A stretch of 64,000 bases of DNA from Planctomycetota bacterium (GTDB lineage Bacteria > Planctomycetota > Phycisphaerae > Sedimentisphaerales > Anaerobacaceae): positions 32,138-96,137 of the forward strand of contig VRUL01000006.1 of assembly GCA_019456145.1 (NCBI GenBank). Reading direction: 5' to 3'. This document shows, piece after piece, positions 54,494 to 63,236 of the stretch; positions within the stretch are counted from its first letter, which is position 1; each line of letters opens with the position of its first letter. The notes beneath the pieces are model-generated. The model was not told the DNA's origin. It saw nothing but the letters and a program-made list of their open reading frames with translations, and did no database searches. Both the position numbers and the translations under genes were made by a program.

Positions 54494-54652
54494 TTAACCG
54501 GCCGACTCATCACCTTCCTTGTTCTGTTGGTCAGTAGTCTTTTTCTTTCTCTTCAGCACCAACACTATGACAACACCGGCGATAATGATCGTGATTGCGA
54601 ACAGGCCAAACAAGAGTAAGAGAACTAATAATATCCACGAAAATTCCATCAT
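54494..54652 (-). CDS. 52-aa single-helix membrane protein
   Basis: Read on the minus strand from ATGATG at 54652: MMEFSWILLVLLLLFGLFAI, then a second hydrophobic stretch TIIIAGVVIVLVL and a tail KRKKKTTDQQNKEGDESAG. AGGAG lies 3 or 6 bases upstream of the two ATGs. One or two short helices with a positively charged cytoplasmic tail. No family recognised. It follows the Nudix-type gene on the same strand after 25 bp, so they may be co-transcribed. Confidence 0.6.
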   Translation of the reverse strand: MMEFSWILLVLLLLFGLFAITIIIAGVVIVLVLKRKKKTTDQQNKEGDESAG

Positions 54653-54677
54653 TTTCTCCTGAATTACAATTATCTAT

Positions 54678-55322
54678 CTATTTTCGACCGACACTATCCA
54701 ACCTTTTGGCCATTTCCTCAAGGCCGTCCAGGCACAAGCCGGACCATGTCTCCATGGTATCCCGGAGTTCCCGCATCTCGTCGATTGTCTTAAATGCCAT
54801 TTGGGTCATCATCTGTTCGCGCCTGCTCACCTCTGGCTTATCCAGGATCCAATAGTGGACTATTCCCAGGTGCACACTTCCGACCTCGTTGGATTCGTCA
54901 TTGAGCAGGGCAACGATATGGTCGGTGTGACCGGCTTCGAGGGCGACTTCCTCGGCCACTTCACGTTCCACGGCGGTGTTGTACATCTGGCTGAAATCCG
55001 TATCGAACAGGGGGGCTTCATAATCGGCGGGGTTTATATGGCCTCCTATGCCAATTGACATTTTGTCGACGAGGCGTTTCTCGCCTGCCCGCACCCCCCT
55101 GACGTAGCTAAGGTATTTACCATCGCATGACATGATTACATAGGGAATGATTTGCTTAAAGGATGGGTCGACTTCGGCCTGCGGCCGAGGCATGAAACGA
55201 GGAACGCCGCGGGCGAAGATTTCCGGGAGATAGCGGTCCACATCGAACATCAGGCCCTGGAACAATCCGACCTCTTCAACAACCTTTCGCTCGACGACTA
55301 ATACCTGCTCTTCCTGTGCCAT
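54678..55322 (-). CDS. Nudix-like hydrolase
   Basis: A 214-aa protein. GIGGHINPAD and, after an unusually long gap, AVEREVAEEVAL match the two ends of a Nudix box (G...REUxEExGU), with metal-binding glutamates present. The N-terminal VLVVERKVVEEVGLFQGLMF and PYVIMSCDGKYLSYVRG fit the Nudix sheet. The loop between the glycine and the REVAEE helix (about 22 residues) is longer than usual. Substrate unknown. RBS AGAAGGAAA-type upstream of 55322. Confidence 0.7.
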   Translation of the reverse strand: MAQEEQVLVVERKVVEEVGLFQGLMFDVDRYLPEIFARGVPRFMPRPQAEVDPSFKQIIPYVIMSCDGKYLSYVRGVRAGEKRLVDKMSIGIGGHINPADYEAPLFDTDFSQMYNTAVEREVAEEVALEAGHTDHIVALLNDESNEVGSVHLGIVHYWILDKPEVSRREQMMTQMAFKTIDEMRELRDTMETWSGLCLDGLEEMAKRLDSVGRK

Positions 55323-55425
55323 GCGGTCATTTCCTTCTAAATATTATGGATGGACAACAAAGATTCCTATACCACCCTGATTTTACATAGCTCGGAGCCA
55401 AAAGTAACCATAAAAAACAGGCATA

Positions 55426-55453
55426 ATTCTAAATTCCTTCTTCCGACTTTTTT
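55426..55453. repeat. Direct repeat, left copy
   Basis: ATTCTAAATTCCTTCTTC followed by CGACTTTTTTA; the same core recurs at 55897, enclosing a short remnant gene. Confidence 0.65.
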
Positions 55454-55564
55454 AGTTTACTTTTCAAGAACATATTAGCCCGGCCGAGCGTATATGTGCA
55501 TAGCAAATCGGACGTGGGTGAGAAGCAGCTAATAATATTTCGAGTAATTTGATATGGAAGAGTT

Positions 55565-55831
55565 ATGTGTTCCCTCGACAGACGACAGAAGCAGTTAGTG
55601 TTTGATTATTCCTTAGGTTTGACCACTGGCGAAGAAATTGTCCAGGCCGAGCAGTTAATTGCCAGCAACAAAGATGCGGCTGAAATTCACTCGAAACTCA
55701 AAGCCGTTCTTGAGCCGCTTGGCAGCATCGTACCGCCGGGGCCGTGTTGGGATGGACTGGCAGAGCGGACTATCCAGCGGCTCTGTGAGGAATTTAGAAC
55801 CGAACGGACACTCGTTAAAACGGCGCGGTGA
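55565..55831 (+). pseudogene. Truncated anti-sigma-factor-like protein
   Basis: An 88-aa frame with GGAAGAG before the ATG. MCSLDRRQKQLVFDYSLGLT and EEIVQAEQLIASNKDAAEIHSKLKAVLEPL (in part) are like the N-terminus of planctomycete proteins in which an anti-sigma-type zinc-finger-like head precedes a transmembrane and C-terminal part. Here the chain stops after ERTIQRLCEEFRTERT, with no membrane segment. The size, and the flanking direct repeats, suggest a remnant. No sigma-factor gene lies next to it. It could still be a short functional protein. Confidence 0.5.
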
Positions 55832-55896
55832 TACCAGATACGCTTCTGTCTTTGCGAGTAAATACCTACCTGCTTTTAAGGCAACCGAGGGACCTG

Positions 55897-55924
55897 ATTC
55901 TAAATTCCTTCTTCTCACTTTTTA
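55897..55924. repeat. Direct repeat, right copy
   Basis: ATTCTAAATTCCTTCTTC followed by TCACTTTTTAG, 471 bp after the left copy. Confidence 0.65.
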
Positions 55925-55954
55925 GCCGGGCTAAGTCTTTAAGAGATGGATGTC

Positions 55955-55981
55955 CCTAGTTTTCCTACGTGGAAAACTAGG
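55955..55981. other. Perfect 11-bp hairpin containing CTAG in both arms
   Basis: CCTAGTTTTCC and GGAAAACTAGG separated by TACGT. A 3-base A-run follows on the plus strand; no T-run, so not a clear terminator. Confidence 0.6.
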
Positions 55982-56013
55982 AAAAACAGATAAAACTAAA
56001 ATCGTCGTCGACA

Positions 56014-56610
56014 CTAGCCCTTTCTGCGAGAACAAACCCGCCTCCAGATGCGTTTGGCGATTTCTTTGATATTAACGGTGAAGCCAGCCACACCTGGCTT
56101 GGCCTCGAAGATTTCCTTCGCCCCGGTTTCTTGCGTCTTGCCTGATCCTATTGAACCAAGTAGAGAATACAGTCGGCATTCCGAATAATGCAGGGGCGTT
56201 ATGTTCGACCATTGCCAACGCCAATCGGATGCAAGAGCGCCCTGCTTACTCAATTGTTTATGCGCAACATCAATATCTATATCATCAGCATATCGATGCA
56301 ATTCTGAAGCAAATAATCCAAAGACATCGAAAGCTACTTCCGGGCAGAAATTGTGCAAGCTCTCATTATTCCATATAGAAGATTCGTCCTCCTTCACCTT
56401 TGGCCAATGTTCTGATTTCTTCCATTTTCTCAAGAGTCGTTTTTCCTCGGATGGTTGAAGCGCTGTCGTAATGCCAACACTGCCGAGCAATGAGAGGCTT
56501 TCATAATAACGCGGACATCTGTCCATATTTGCGTATGGGCATCGTGGGGGGATACTCTTTTGCGAAGACACTGAAGAATACCAATCAATATTTGCTTGTA
56601 TCGGTTCCAA
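56014..56610 (-). CDS. Protein of unknown function with an RCPYA-x5-CPRYY motif
   Basis: A 198-aa soluble protein. RCPYANMDRCPRYYESLSLL near residues 23-42 is a recognisable signature of a family found in various bacteria, from memory; the cysteines may bind metal. The remainder is helical with SEEKRLLRKWKKSEHWP and a basic C-terminus (IAKRIWRRVC) that might contact membrane or nucleic acid. It is the third of three same-strand genes (57813, 56661, 56014) separated by about 50-100 bp. Function unknown. Confidence 0.6.
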   Translation of the reverse strand: MEPIQANIDWYSSVSSQKSIPPRCPYANMDRCPRYYESLSLLGSVGITTALQPSEEKRLLRKWKKSEHWPKVKEDESSIWNNESLHNFCPEVAFDVFGLFASELHRYADDIDIDVAHKQLSKQGALASDWRWQWSNITPLHYSECRLYSLLGSIGSGKTQETGAKEIFEAKPGVAGFTVNIKEIAKRIWRRVCSRRKG

Positions 56611-56660
56611 TTAGTCAACCAATTTTTCTGTTCCTAAATTAAAAGATAAACGAACCAATT

Positions 56661-57710
56661 CTAAAATACGTCTTCACTTTCTTCCACAATTTGGAAGTCG
56701 AGTATTCTAAATTCCACCCTTGTATGAGGAGATGCGCTGCCGTCTCGTGTAGTTAATTCTTGAACACTACCATCCACTTCACTTGTAACCCTTTTAGCAA
56801 GCCTGCCAGGAATAATACCGGTATACTGGATGACATCTATGTCGATAGGCTCGTTATTTCTATCATAAAAAATGACTAAGCACCAAATATCACGAACAGG
56901 CTCTCGTAGCTTATTTTGAAAGGATAAGGAATAATCGCCCGCTTGCATTTGCTTGTATGCCCAAACTAAATTCGTTCCAACGACACCTTCGGTATTCCGC
57001 CCTCCTAAATCATTGAGAATAGATTTAACTTTCTTTTTAGGTTTTTCTTTAACTGATAGTGCTTTCGCAGATTTTATGTTGGTTAAAAGATTTGACAAAT
57101 ACGAAACAGGGATAGCAAAATTGAGATTCTGACCGCCTTTAAATGTAGCAACCGAGATACCTATAACATTGCCTTCACTATTCAAAATAGGACCACCGCT
57201 GCTTCCGGGGGATATTGGTGCCGTTATTTGCAATAGAGTATCTTCTTCGATTTTACGGATTGCGCTGACAATACCTTTTGAAAAAGTGCCCTCCAATCCC
57301 TTTGGATTACCAACCGCAAAAATTTCATCGCCTACTGCAATTTTAGAGCTATCACCAAGAGTAACCGCAGGTGCGTTTACATCGTTAATTTTGAGAAGCA
57401 CTAAATCCATCTTACGGTCAATAGCTACATATCCAGTAATATCATATTTTTTTCGCTTTCCGACTATTTTTGCGTAGCCTCCTGCGGCTCCTTCTACAAC
57501 GTGCAGATTCGTGGAGACTATATCCTCTCGCACAAAGAAACCACTACCCAAGGATAACGGCTGACCGTTATCATCTTCCATAACAAGCATAACAACAGAG
57601 GGGAAGGCCTGTTTAGCAATGTCACGAGACACTTTCGCTTCAGTTACACCATTTAGCGCGATAATACTCAGAATAATCCAAAAGCAAAAAAAGAACTTTT
57701 TGTATATCAT
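56661..57710 (-). CDS. Secreted trypsin-like (S1C) serine protease without PDZ
   Basis: A 349-aa protein from the ATG at 57710 (GGAG 9 bases upstream). A signal peptide is followed by a HtrA-like protease domain with His in STNLHVVEGA (about 70), Asp in RKMDLVLLK (about 102) and Ser in PISPGSSGGPIL (about 168-175). GDEIFAVGNPKGLEGTFS is also typical. There is no PDZ domain; instead a beta-rich C-terminal region (FQNKLREPVRDIWCLVIFYD) of about 110 residues follows. Probable envelope protease. Length is shorter than DegP. Confidence 0.85.
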   Translation of the reverse strand: MIYKKFFFCFWIILSIIALNGVTEAKVSRDIAKQAFPSVVMLVMEDDNGQPLSLGSGFFVREDIVSTNLHVVEGAAGGYAKIVGKRKKYDITGYVAIDRKMDLVLLKINDVNAPAVTLGDSSKIAVGDEIFAVGNPKGLEGTFSKGIVSAIRKIEEDTLLQITAPISPGSSGGPILNSEGNVIGISVATFKGGQNLNFAIPVSYLSNLLTNIKSAKALSVKEKPKKKVKSILNDLGGRNTEGVVGTNLVWAYKQMQAGDYSLSFQNKLREPVRDIWCLVIFYDRNNEPIDIDVIQYTGIIPGRLAKRVTSEVDGSVQELTTRDGSASPHTRVEFRILDFQIVEESEDVF

Positions 57711-57812
57711 AATAAAAATCTCCATATGTAAAAATTAGGTATAGTCAACGTCTCCTGTGCGCTCAACCAGACATTAATACGTCGCTTTCCAAAATATTCC
57801 AATACTAAAATA

Positions 57813-58484
57813 TTATTCTTCCCATCCATGACTGACAGTAAGAACCGGAATCCACCTCCAATCATTAAATGCGAAATAATGTCTTCTAGTGGGTAACCTT
57901 TTCCTATTGCCTATTTCATCACGAAATTCTATAGTCAAATCCATAGTAAGCTGAGTAGTTCTATTGTCGGAAGCATATTCTTCTTTCATCTGCTGAACAG
58001 TTTTTCCTTTTTGCGCTAGTAACGGAGCTATCTCAAACCATCCTTGGCTCATCTGCTGTGGAAAAACTAGCCATATATTTGTTCCATTAAATTCATCCTT
58101 AACTTCTACTGGAGAGTCGTATATTTTAAATTCACACCAGATTTTAGCTCTAATAATAAATGGTGAACGATTTGTTATTCTGAAGAGAGTCCTTCCGGCT
58201 CTTCCAATATCATCTGTTCCCGCCATTTCATATGTCGCATTGAGAACATTTTCTCTTTCCCATCTTGCTTGCGCGATTGAGGCTAGTTGATTGGTATAGT
58301 ATGCATAAAATATCAGGGCGATAAGAGTCAGAGTAAGTACCACAAAAGTGCCAATTTCTAAAATGTCTTTTTCAGTTTCTCCACAAGATAGTTTAAAAAA
58401 AATATAAAAGGCACTTAAAACAATTAACAATACTATTATATAGATAACTATCTTTTTCTCTTTAAGTATTTTATTTGATTGCAT
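57813..58484 (-). CDS. Two-helix membrane protein of unknown function
   Basis: A 223-aa protein. Two N-terminal helices (about 11-30 and 43-64) are followed by a soluble beta-rich domain (RAGRTLFRITNRSPFIIRAK, IWCEFKIYD). This layout is common among uncharacterised bacterial membrane proteins. It is AT-rich like the accessory genes to its left. No family recognised. Confidence 0.6.
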   Translation of the reverse strand: MQSNKILKEKKIVIYIIVLLIVLSAFYIFFKLSCGETEKDILEIGTFVVLTLTLIALIFYAYYTNQLASIAQARWERENVLNATYEMAGTDDIGRAGRTLFRITNRSPFIIRAKIWCEFKIYDSPVEVKDEFNGTNIWLVFPQQMSQGWFEIAPLLAQKGKTVQQMKEEYASDNRTTQLTMDLTIEFRDEIGNRKRLPTRRHYFAFNDWRWIPVLTVSHGWEE

Positions 58485-59108
58485 TTTTCCCCTTATTCAT
58501 GCTTGCAACTATTGATTATGTAGTTTCCGCATTATAACCCATCGTCCCGGCTGTTCAACAAGAACCTGGCCGGTTTTCTATCATCTGTTGCGACTCCCTG
58601 ATTTCTGCGATCTCAGTACGGACAATTTAACAGGACGGGGGGGAGTTGTCCAGGGAAAATTCGTCGCCCGTCGCTTGTGATTTTGACCCCCTGCAGTGCA
58701 GGGGGCTAACAGCTTTTCGGTGTGCAGTGCACACCCTACCTTTTAGCCATACTCCGCCCACAGTTCGCGGGGATTTTCAATCAAAAGTGAACGTGTGAAA
58801 CGACAAAATGGAGGGAAAATAAAAAAATTTTAATTCCTTTATTACCCGGCGCTTACGCTTCGGGCTCTGTTATTTAACACGCCGGATTTCGTACCAAAAG
58901 TGAACATTCGTGCAATTATAGAGGGGCTACTTTTTTTCCAGAGGAAAAAAAGTAGCTAAATACGAAATACGAATATCGATCCGCCTACGTCAAGACTACG
59001 GCGGACAAGAATCCGAAACAAATTCGAATGACGGAAATCGAAATGTTCAAAATGGATTCCTGCTTTGGCTGGAATGACAAGTGAGGGGCCATATCACCTT
59101 TTGCGGAT
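58485..59108. other. 620-bp repeat-rich intergenic region
   Basis: No gene seen. It contains the palindromes CCCCCTGCAGTGCAGGGGG (58687-58705) and GGTGTGCAGTGCACACC (58719-58735), a perfect 14-bp hairpin (58926-58956), a TCCGCC...GGCGGA hairpin (about 58980-59005), and AAATTCGAATGACGGAAATC repeat-like DNA. Confidence 0.6.
58926..58956. repeat. Perfect 14-bp hairpin with a 3-nt loop
   Basis: GCTACTTTTTTTCC, loop AGA, GGAAAAAAAGTAGC. No mismatches. Confidence 0.85.
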
Positions 59109-59771
59109 ATGAAAGTTAAGACCTGCCAGAATTGTGACAACGTTAGGGAAGCGGCAGCGGTAAATCGCACTATTCTTATCTGCGATAAAAAGCAAGGCTG
59201 TGAGGACGACTTCCATGTCGTAGCGGCTGGACAAATTTGCGGTAATTGGCACGGGGACCGGGAGAGGCCGGGCGGGCCCGTCGATGACGATGGGGCCAGG
59301 TATATTCCCTTAACGCAGGGCCGATTCGCCGTAGTCGACGCCGATGATTACGAGCGCCTTATAAAACACAAATGGAGCTGTCAGAAGAGTAAAAATAATT
59401 GTTACGCCTCACGGGCTTATGGGTATACGAGGATTTCCATGCACCGTGTGATAATGAAGGCCCCCAAAGGTCTGCAGGTTGACCACATAGACGGCAACGG
59501 CCTGAACAACCGAAAGAGTAATCTACGACTTTGTACCCATGCTGAAAACGTACATAACAGCCGACCTATGCGTAACGTGAGTTCAAAATACAAAGGAGTA
59601 TGTTGGCATAAAGATAAGAAGAAATGGTGTGTTAGTATTACTAAATCCGACAGGCGTAGCTATCTTGGCCATTTTGATGATGAGATTGTCGCCGCCAGGG
59701 AATACGACAAAAAGGCAAAAGAACTGTTCGGCGAATTCGCATACCTGAACTTCGCAGAATGCAGGGATTAG
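59109..59771 (+). CDS. HNH-AP2 protein with an N-terminal cysteine-rich domain
   Basis: A 220-aa protein. Residues 1-50 hold a likely zinc site (CQNCDNV...CDKKQGCEDD...GQICGNWHGD). Then comes a NUMOD/HNH-type nuclease: SMHRVIMKAP (about 111), VDHIDGNGLNNRKSNLRLCT. Residues about 160-215 are an AP2-like DNA-binding domain (SKYKGVCWHKDKKKWCVSI, YLGHFDDEIVAAREYDKKA). HNH-AP2 proteins are usually selfish homing-type endonucleases; the zinc head is unusual for them. No intron or intein found around it. Followed by ATTAGAGA micro-repeats (59769-59800). Confidence 0.8.
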   Translation: MKVKTCQNCDNVREAAAVNRTILICDKKQGCEDDFHVVAAGQICGNWHGDRERPGGPVDDDGARYIPLTQGRFAVVDADDYERLIKHKWSCQKSKNNCYASRAYGYTRISMHRVIMKAPKGLQVDHIDGNGLNNRKSNLRLCTHAENVHNSRPMRNVSSKYKGVCWHKDKKKWCVSITKSDRRSYLGHFDDEIVAAREYDKKAKELFGEFAYLNFAECRD

Positions 59772-59851
59772 CGGATTAGAGAATTAGAGATTGGGAAAGG
59801 AAAAATAAATTGGTGGGGCAAGCCTCTCCCTACAATTCTATAAGGGTTATT

Positions 59852-60178
59852 TTAGCGTTGCAGTAAGAATGTTACAAGAACCGCCCCGATGCCGCAGAGC
59901 AGCGTTAGCATTACGATTGCGGTGGCCAACGGCCTAAGCCGAAGGGCCGTACCTGCGGTGACCTTTCTGCCTGCTGTATCGACATCGCAGCCGCACTTAG
60001 TGCAAATGCAGCCGCCCTGGATCCAATGGCGTTTTGTTTTTTTCAATGGCGATAGAAACCTGGGAAGTTGTTGGCCGCAGTCGGGACAGGGCTTTGGCCG
60101 TTGCAAAAACAGTAATATGAAGAAGAAGGGGATGAAAGGTGCGAAACCGGCCAGGACTGAAAAAAGAGTACTGTTCAT
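59852..60178 (-). CDS. Membrane protein with a zinc ribbon
   Basis: A 108-aa protein. The first helix (about 5-25, FSVLAGFAPFIPFFFILLF) is followed by a C4 zinc ribbon (CPDCGQQL ... CICTKCGCD) and a second helix (about 86-105, LATAIVMLTLLCGIGAVL). Family unknown. It is preceded by an AGCCTGAAATG start with AGGAGCC upstream. Confidence 0.65.
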   Translation of the reverse strand: MNSTLFSVLAGFAPFIPFFFILLFLQRPKPCPDCGQQLPRFLSPLKKTKRHWIQGGCICTKCGCDVDTAGRKVTAGTALRLRPLATAIVMLTLLCGIGAVLVTFLLQR

Positions 60179-60328
60179 TTCAGGCTCCTAAGAGTTTATT
60201 TTGCAAATAAATATTGGCTTTTCAATGATGCGGTTATTATAGCACGCTAAGCTGAATATTTCAATGGAAAAATAAGCTGTTCTTGGCGCGCCGCGGTTGA
60301 ATCGGCAGCAACGCATCGGCTCATTAAG

Positions 60329-61600
60329 TCATAGGCTATTTTTCTTATTTGGTATGATGAAGTGGTCGGGCACGGGGAAATGCGAGCACAGGAGCAGGGC
60401 TTCCTTTCCGATCTCTTCGATTACGGATTCATTATCGATATTTTCAGCTACTCTATTTATGAATCTGGCAATCAGCTTTACCTCGGGCTCCTTCATGCCG
60501 CGGGTAGTTATGGCGGGGGTTCCGATACGCAATCCGCTGGGATTGGCCGGATGAAGGGGGTCTGCCGGCGTGGTGTTATAATTAGAGACAATTCTTGCCC
60601 TGTCGAGAGCCTTTGCCAGTTTTTTGCCGGGAATGTTTTTGTTTCGCAGGTCGATTAGAATCAGGTGGTTGTCGGTCCCGCCTGATACGAGGTCGAAGCC
60701 GTATTCGAGGAGCTTTTCGGCCAGGGCTTTTGCGTTTTTGACTATCTGCTTTGCATAGGCGATAAACTCTGGTGTATCGGCTTCAGCCATTGCTACGGCG
60801 ATGGCGGTTAATGTGTGCATATGCGGTCCGCCCTGGAGGCCCGGGAAGACGGCCCTGTCAACTTTTTCTGCGTGTTCGGCTTTGCAGAGCAGCATTCCGC
60901 CGCGTGGACCTCTGAGGGTCTTATGGGTTGTAGTCGATACGATATCAGCGTACGGTACGGGGCTTTTGTGAATTCCTGCTACGACGAGGCCTGCGATGTG
61001 GGCAATGTCGCTGACGTGGTATGCGCCGACGTCTTTTGCTATCCGGCCGAATATCTCAAAATCAATCTCGCGAGGATATGCCGTTGCGCCGGAGATGATG
61101 ATTTTTGGTCTGTGTTTTTTTGCGGCCTCTTCGATCCGGTTATAGTCTAACCTGCCGGTATCGGGGTTGACGGTATATTGGACGGATTTGAATAATTTGC
61201 TTGTTATACTGACTTTCCAGCCGTGGGTGAGGTGTCCGCCGTGCGGTAGAGACAGACCCATAATAGTATCTCCGGGCTCAATCAGTGCGGTGTAAGCTGC
61301 CAAGTTGGCAACAGATCCGGAATAGGGCTGGACGTTGGCGTGGTCGGCCTTGAACAACTGTTTTGCCCTGTCCTGTGCCAAACGTTCGATCAGGTCGGTT
61401 ACCTGCTGGCCCTCGTAGTATCGCTTGTTGGGGTAGCCTTCGGCGTACTTGTTGGTGAGGCAGCTTCCGCTTGCCATCATTACGGCACGGGAGACGTAGT
61501 TTTCCGAGGGTATAAGGCGGATTGAGGCGCTCTCACGTGCGATTTCCTGCCTTACCAGCTCGTAAATCTGCGGGTCATACTGCTCAAGGGCATTTTCCAT
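60329..61600 (-). CDS. glyA: Serine hydroxymethyltransferase
   Basis: Interconverts serine and glycine with tetrahydrofolate, the main one-carbon source. The 423-aa PLP enzyme has the N-terminal LIPSENYVSRAVMMASGSCL, NKYAEGYPNKRYYEG, VQPYSGSVANLAAY and the PLP lysine in STTTHKTLRGPRGG (about residue 225), and is of normal length. Start at 61600. It is divergent from the TPR gene and has its own promoter. Confidence 0.97.
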   Translation of the reverse strand: MENALEQYDPQIYELVRQEIARESASIRLIPSENYVSRAVMMASGSCLTNKYAEGYPNKRYYEGQQVTDLIERLAQDRAKQLFKADHANVQPYSGSVANLAAYTALIEPGDTIMGLSLPHGGHLTHGWKVSITSKLFKSVQYTVNPDTGRLDYNRIEEAAKKHRPKIIISGATAYPREIDFEIFGRIAKDVGAYHVSDIAHIAGLVVAGIHKSPVPYADIVSTTTHKTLRGPRGGMLLCKAEHAEKVDRAVFPGLQGGPHMHTLTAIAVAMAEADTPEFIAYAKQIVKNAKALAEKLLEYGFDLVSGGTDNHLILIDLRNKNIPGKKLAKALDRARIVSNYNTTPADPLHPANPSGLRIGTPAITTRGMKEPEVKLIARFINRVAENIDNESVIEEIGKEALLLCSHFPVPDHFIIPNKKNSL

Positions 61601-61657
61601 ATTAATCTTTCCTTATACTCGCATTTCCATTCTCGCATGAGGAAATACGCTTGGTGG

Positions 61658-61686
61658 TATATATCACAGGTTGAGTTTTTGTACAA
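61658..61686 (-). promoter_or_regulatory. Probable glyA promoter
   Basis: On the minus strand TTGTAC (61681-61686), 17 bp, TATATA (61658-61663), about 60 bp before the glyA start. Confidence 0.45.
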
Positions 61687-61697
61687 GTATTTATTTG

Positions 61698-61725
61698 TTG
61701 ACAAAAATTAGCCGATTGTTAGTAT
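61698..61725 (+). promoter_or_regulatory. Probable promoter of the TPR gene
   Basis: TTGACA (61698-61703), 16 bp, TAGTAT (61720-61725), about 44 bp before 61769; back to back with the glyA promoter. Confidence 0.45.
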
Positions 61726-61768
61726 TTGGGCTTTATTACAGGTCTGTATAAGGAACCGGTTAGAAAGT

Positions 61769-63172
61769 ATGGCAGAGAAAGATATTGCAAATGCTGTTAA
61801 GGCACATGCCTTTTTCGAAAGAGCACAGCAGGCAGCGGGGAAACAGAATTTCGACTACGCAATCGAAATGTATCTCGACGGTCTTCGTTTTGATCCTGAT
61901 GCGCTTGAGCAAGGGCATCTGCGTCTTTATGAATTGGCTCTGAAGCGTCAGGGTAAAGACGGCAAAAAGCCCTCGATGGTGGAGAGAGTGAAGCGGCTGC
62001 GCGGCAAAACTCCCATCGAGCAGATGCTTAACGCAGAATACTTATTCGCGAAAGACCCCGACCATCTGCATTATGCGGAGGCAATGCTGAAGGCGGCAGT
62101 GGCAGGTGGGTATCAGAGGACAGCAGGGTGGATTGCTAACCTGGTATTTCAGGCCAATAATGCTTCCAGCAAACCATCGGCAAGTACATATATGCTGTTA
62201 AAAGATTCGTACAAAAGTATCGGTCAATACGATAAGGCGATTGTCGCCTGCCAACTTGCCTCGAAACTTAAACCTGATGACGCGGATCTGGCGGACGAGT
62301 TTAAGAACCTGACGGCAGAACTGACGATGGCACGCGGTAAATACGACCAGGAGGGTGATTTCAGACAATCTATTCAAAACCGTGAGGAGCAAGAGAAACT
62401 TCAATCGCAACAGGCCGTGGTCAAGACCGAAGATTATAAGCAATCGGCGGTTGAAGAGGCCCGAAAAGCATATACGCAGGACCCTAATCTGCCTAAGAAT
62501 ATATTCGGATTGGCGCAGGCGTTATCCGATTTGCAGGACAGTAAAGCGGATAAGGAGGCGTTAGAACTGCTGGAGAATGCTTATAAAACCAAAAATGATT
62601 TTAGCTTTAAGCAGCGGGCAGGTGAGCTTCGAATGAAACAGCTCAGGCGCAAGATAAGAAAGGCAAAAGCGGCTGTTGAGGCTAAACCTGAGGACAGCGA
62701 AGCTAAGGCGCGGTTATCTCAATTGAATGCCCAGCGAAACAGTGTCGAATTAGAGCATTACCGAATGTGTGTGGAGAATTATCCGACCGACCTGCAGGCC
62801 AAGTACGAATACGGGAGCCGTTTGATTCGCAATAAGAAGTATGATGATGCCATACCTCTGTTCCAAGAGGCCCAAAAAGACCCGCGGCACAAGATTTCAT
62901 CGATGGACAAAATCGGGCTGTGCTTTTTTCTTAAGGGCTGGTATGCAGATGCTATCGATATTTTCACTCAGGCGATAGAGTTGTACGATATAAAAGATGA
63001 TGGCGTCGCGAAGGAATTGCGTTATAATCTTGCGAGGTCTTATGAGCAGAAGGGCGATCCGGAAAAGGCGCTGGAGATTTTTCGCAAGATTGCTCAGCTT
63101 GATTTTGGTTACCGTGACGTTCGGCAGCGTGTAGATAAGCTTCGTGGCCAAGGGGCCGGGCCGGGTTCATAA
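61769..63172 (+). CDS. Large TPR protein of unknown function
   Basis: A 467-aa cytoplasmic-looking protein without signal peptide. N-terminal TPR (KQNFDYAIEMYLDGLRFDPD), a central helical region with QSAVEEARKAYTQDP, a charged coiled-coil-like part (MKQLRRKIRKAKAAVEAKPE, positions about 290-310), and C-terminal TPRs (RNKKYDDAIPLFQEAQKDPR, ADAIDIFTQAIELYDI, DPEKALEIFRKIAQLDFGY). Typical of planctomycete scaffold proteins; partner unknown. Lies upstream of rpsT with a 64-bp gap. Confidence 0.8.
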   Translation: MAEKDIANAVKAHAFFERAQQAAGKQNFDYAIEMYLDGLRFDPDALEQGHLRLYELALKRQGKDGKKPSMVERVKRLRGKTPIEQMLNAEYLFAKDPDHLHYAEAMLKAAVAGGYQRTAGWIANLVFQANNASSKPSASTYMLLKDSYKSIGQYDKAIVACQLASKLKPDDADLADEFKNLTAELTMARGKYDQEGDFRQSIQNREEQEKLQSQQAVVKTEDYKQSAVEEARKAYTQDPNLPKNIFGLAQALSDLQDSKADKEALELLENAYKTKNDFSFKQRAGELRMKQLRRKIRKAKAAVEAKPEDSEAKARLSQLNAQRNSVELEHYRMCVENYPTDLQAKYEYGSRLIRNKKYDDAIPLFQEAQKDPRHKISSMDKIGLCFFLKGWYADAIDIFTQAIELYDIKDDGVAKELRYNLARSYEQKGDPEKALEIFRKIAQLDFGYRDVRQRVDKLRGQGAGPGS

Positions 63173-63236
63173 TAAGTCCCGATGTGTCGGGATGGATGTT
63201 TTTAGAAAATTTATTAGGGTATCTTAGGAGATTACA

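Noticed and set aside
61601..61768. Riboswitch or T-box in front of glyA
   Set aside because: The leader is only about 55 nt on the glyA side and shows no conserved aptamer or antiterminator structure.
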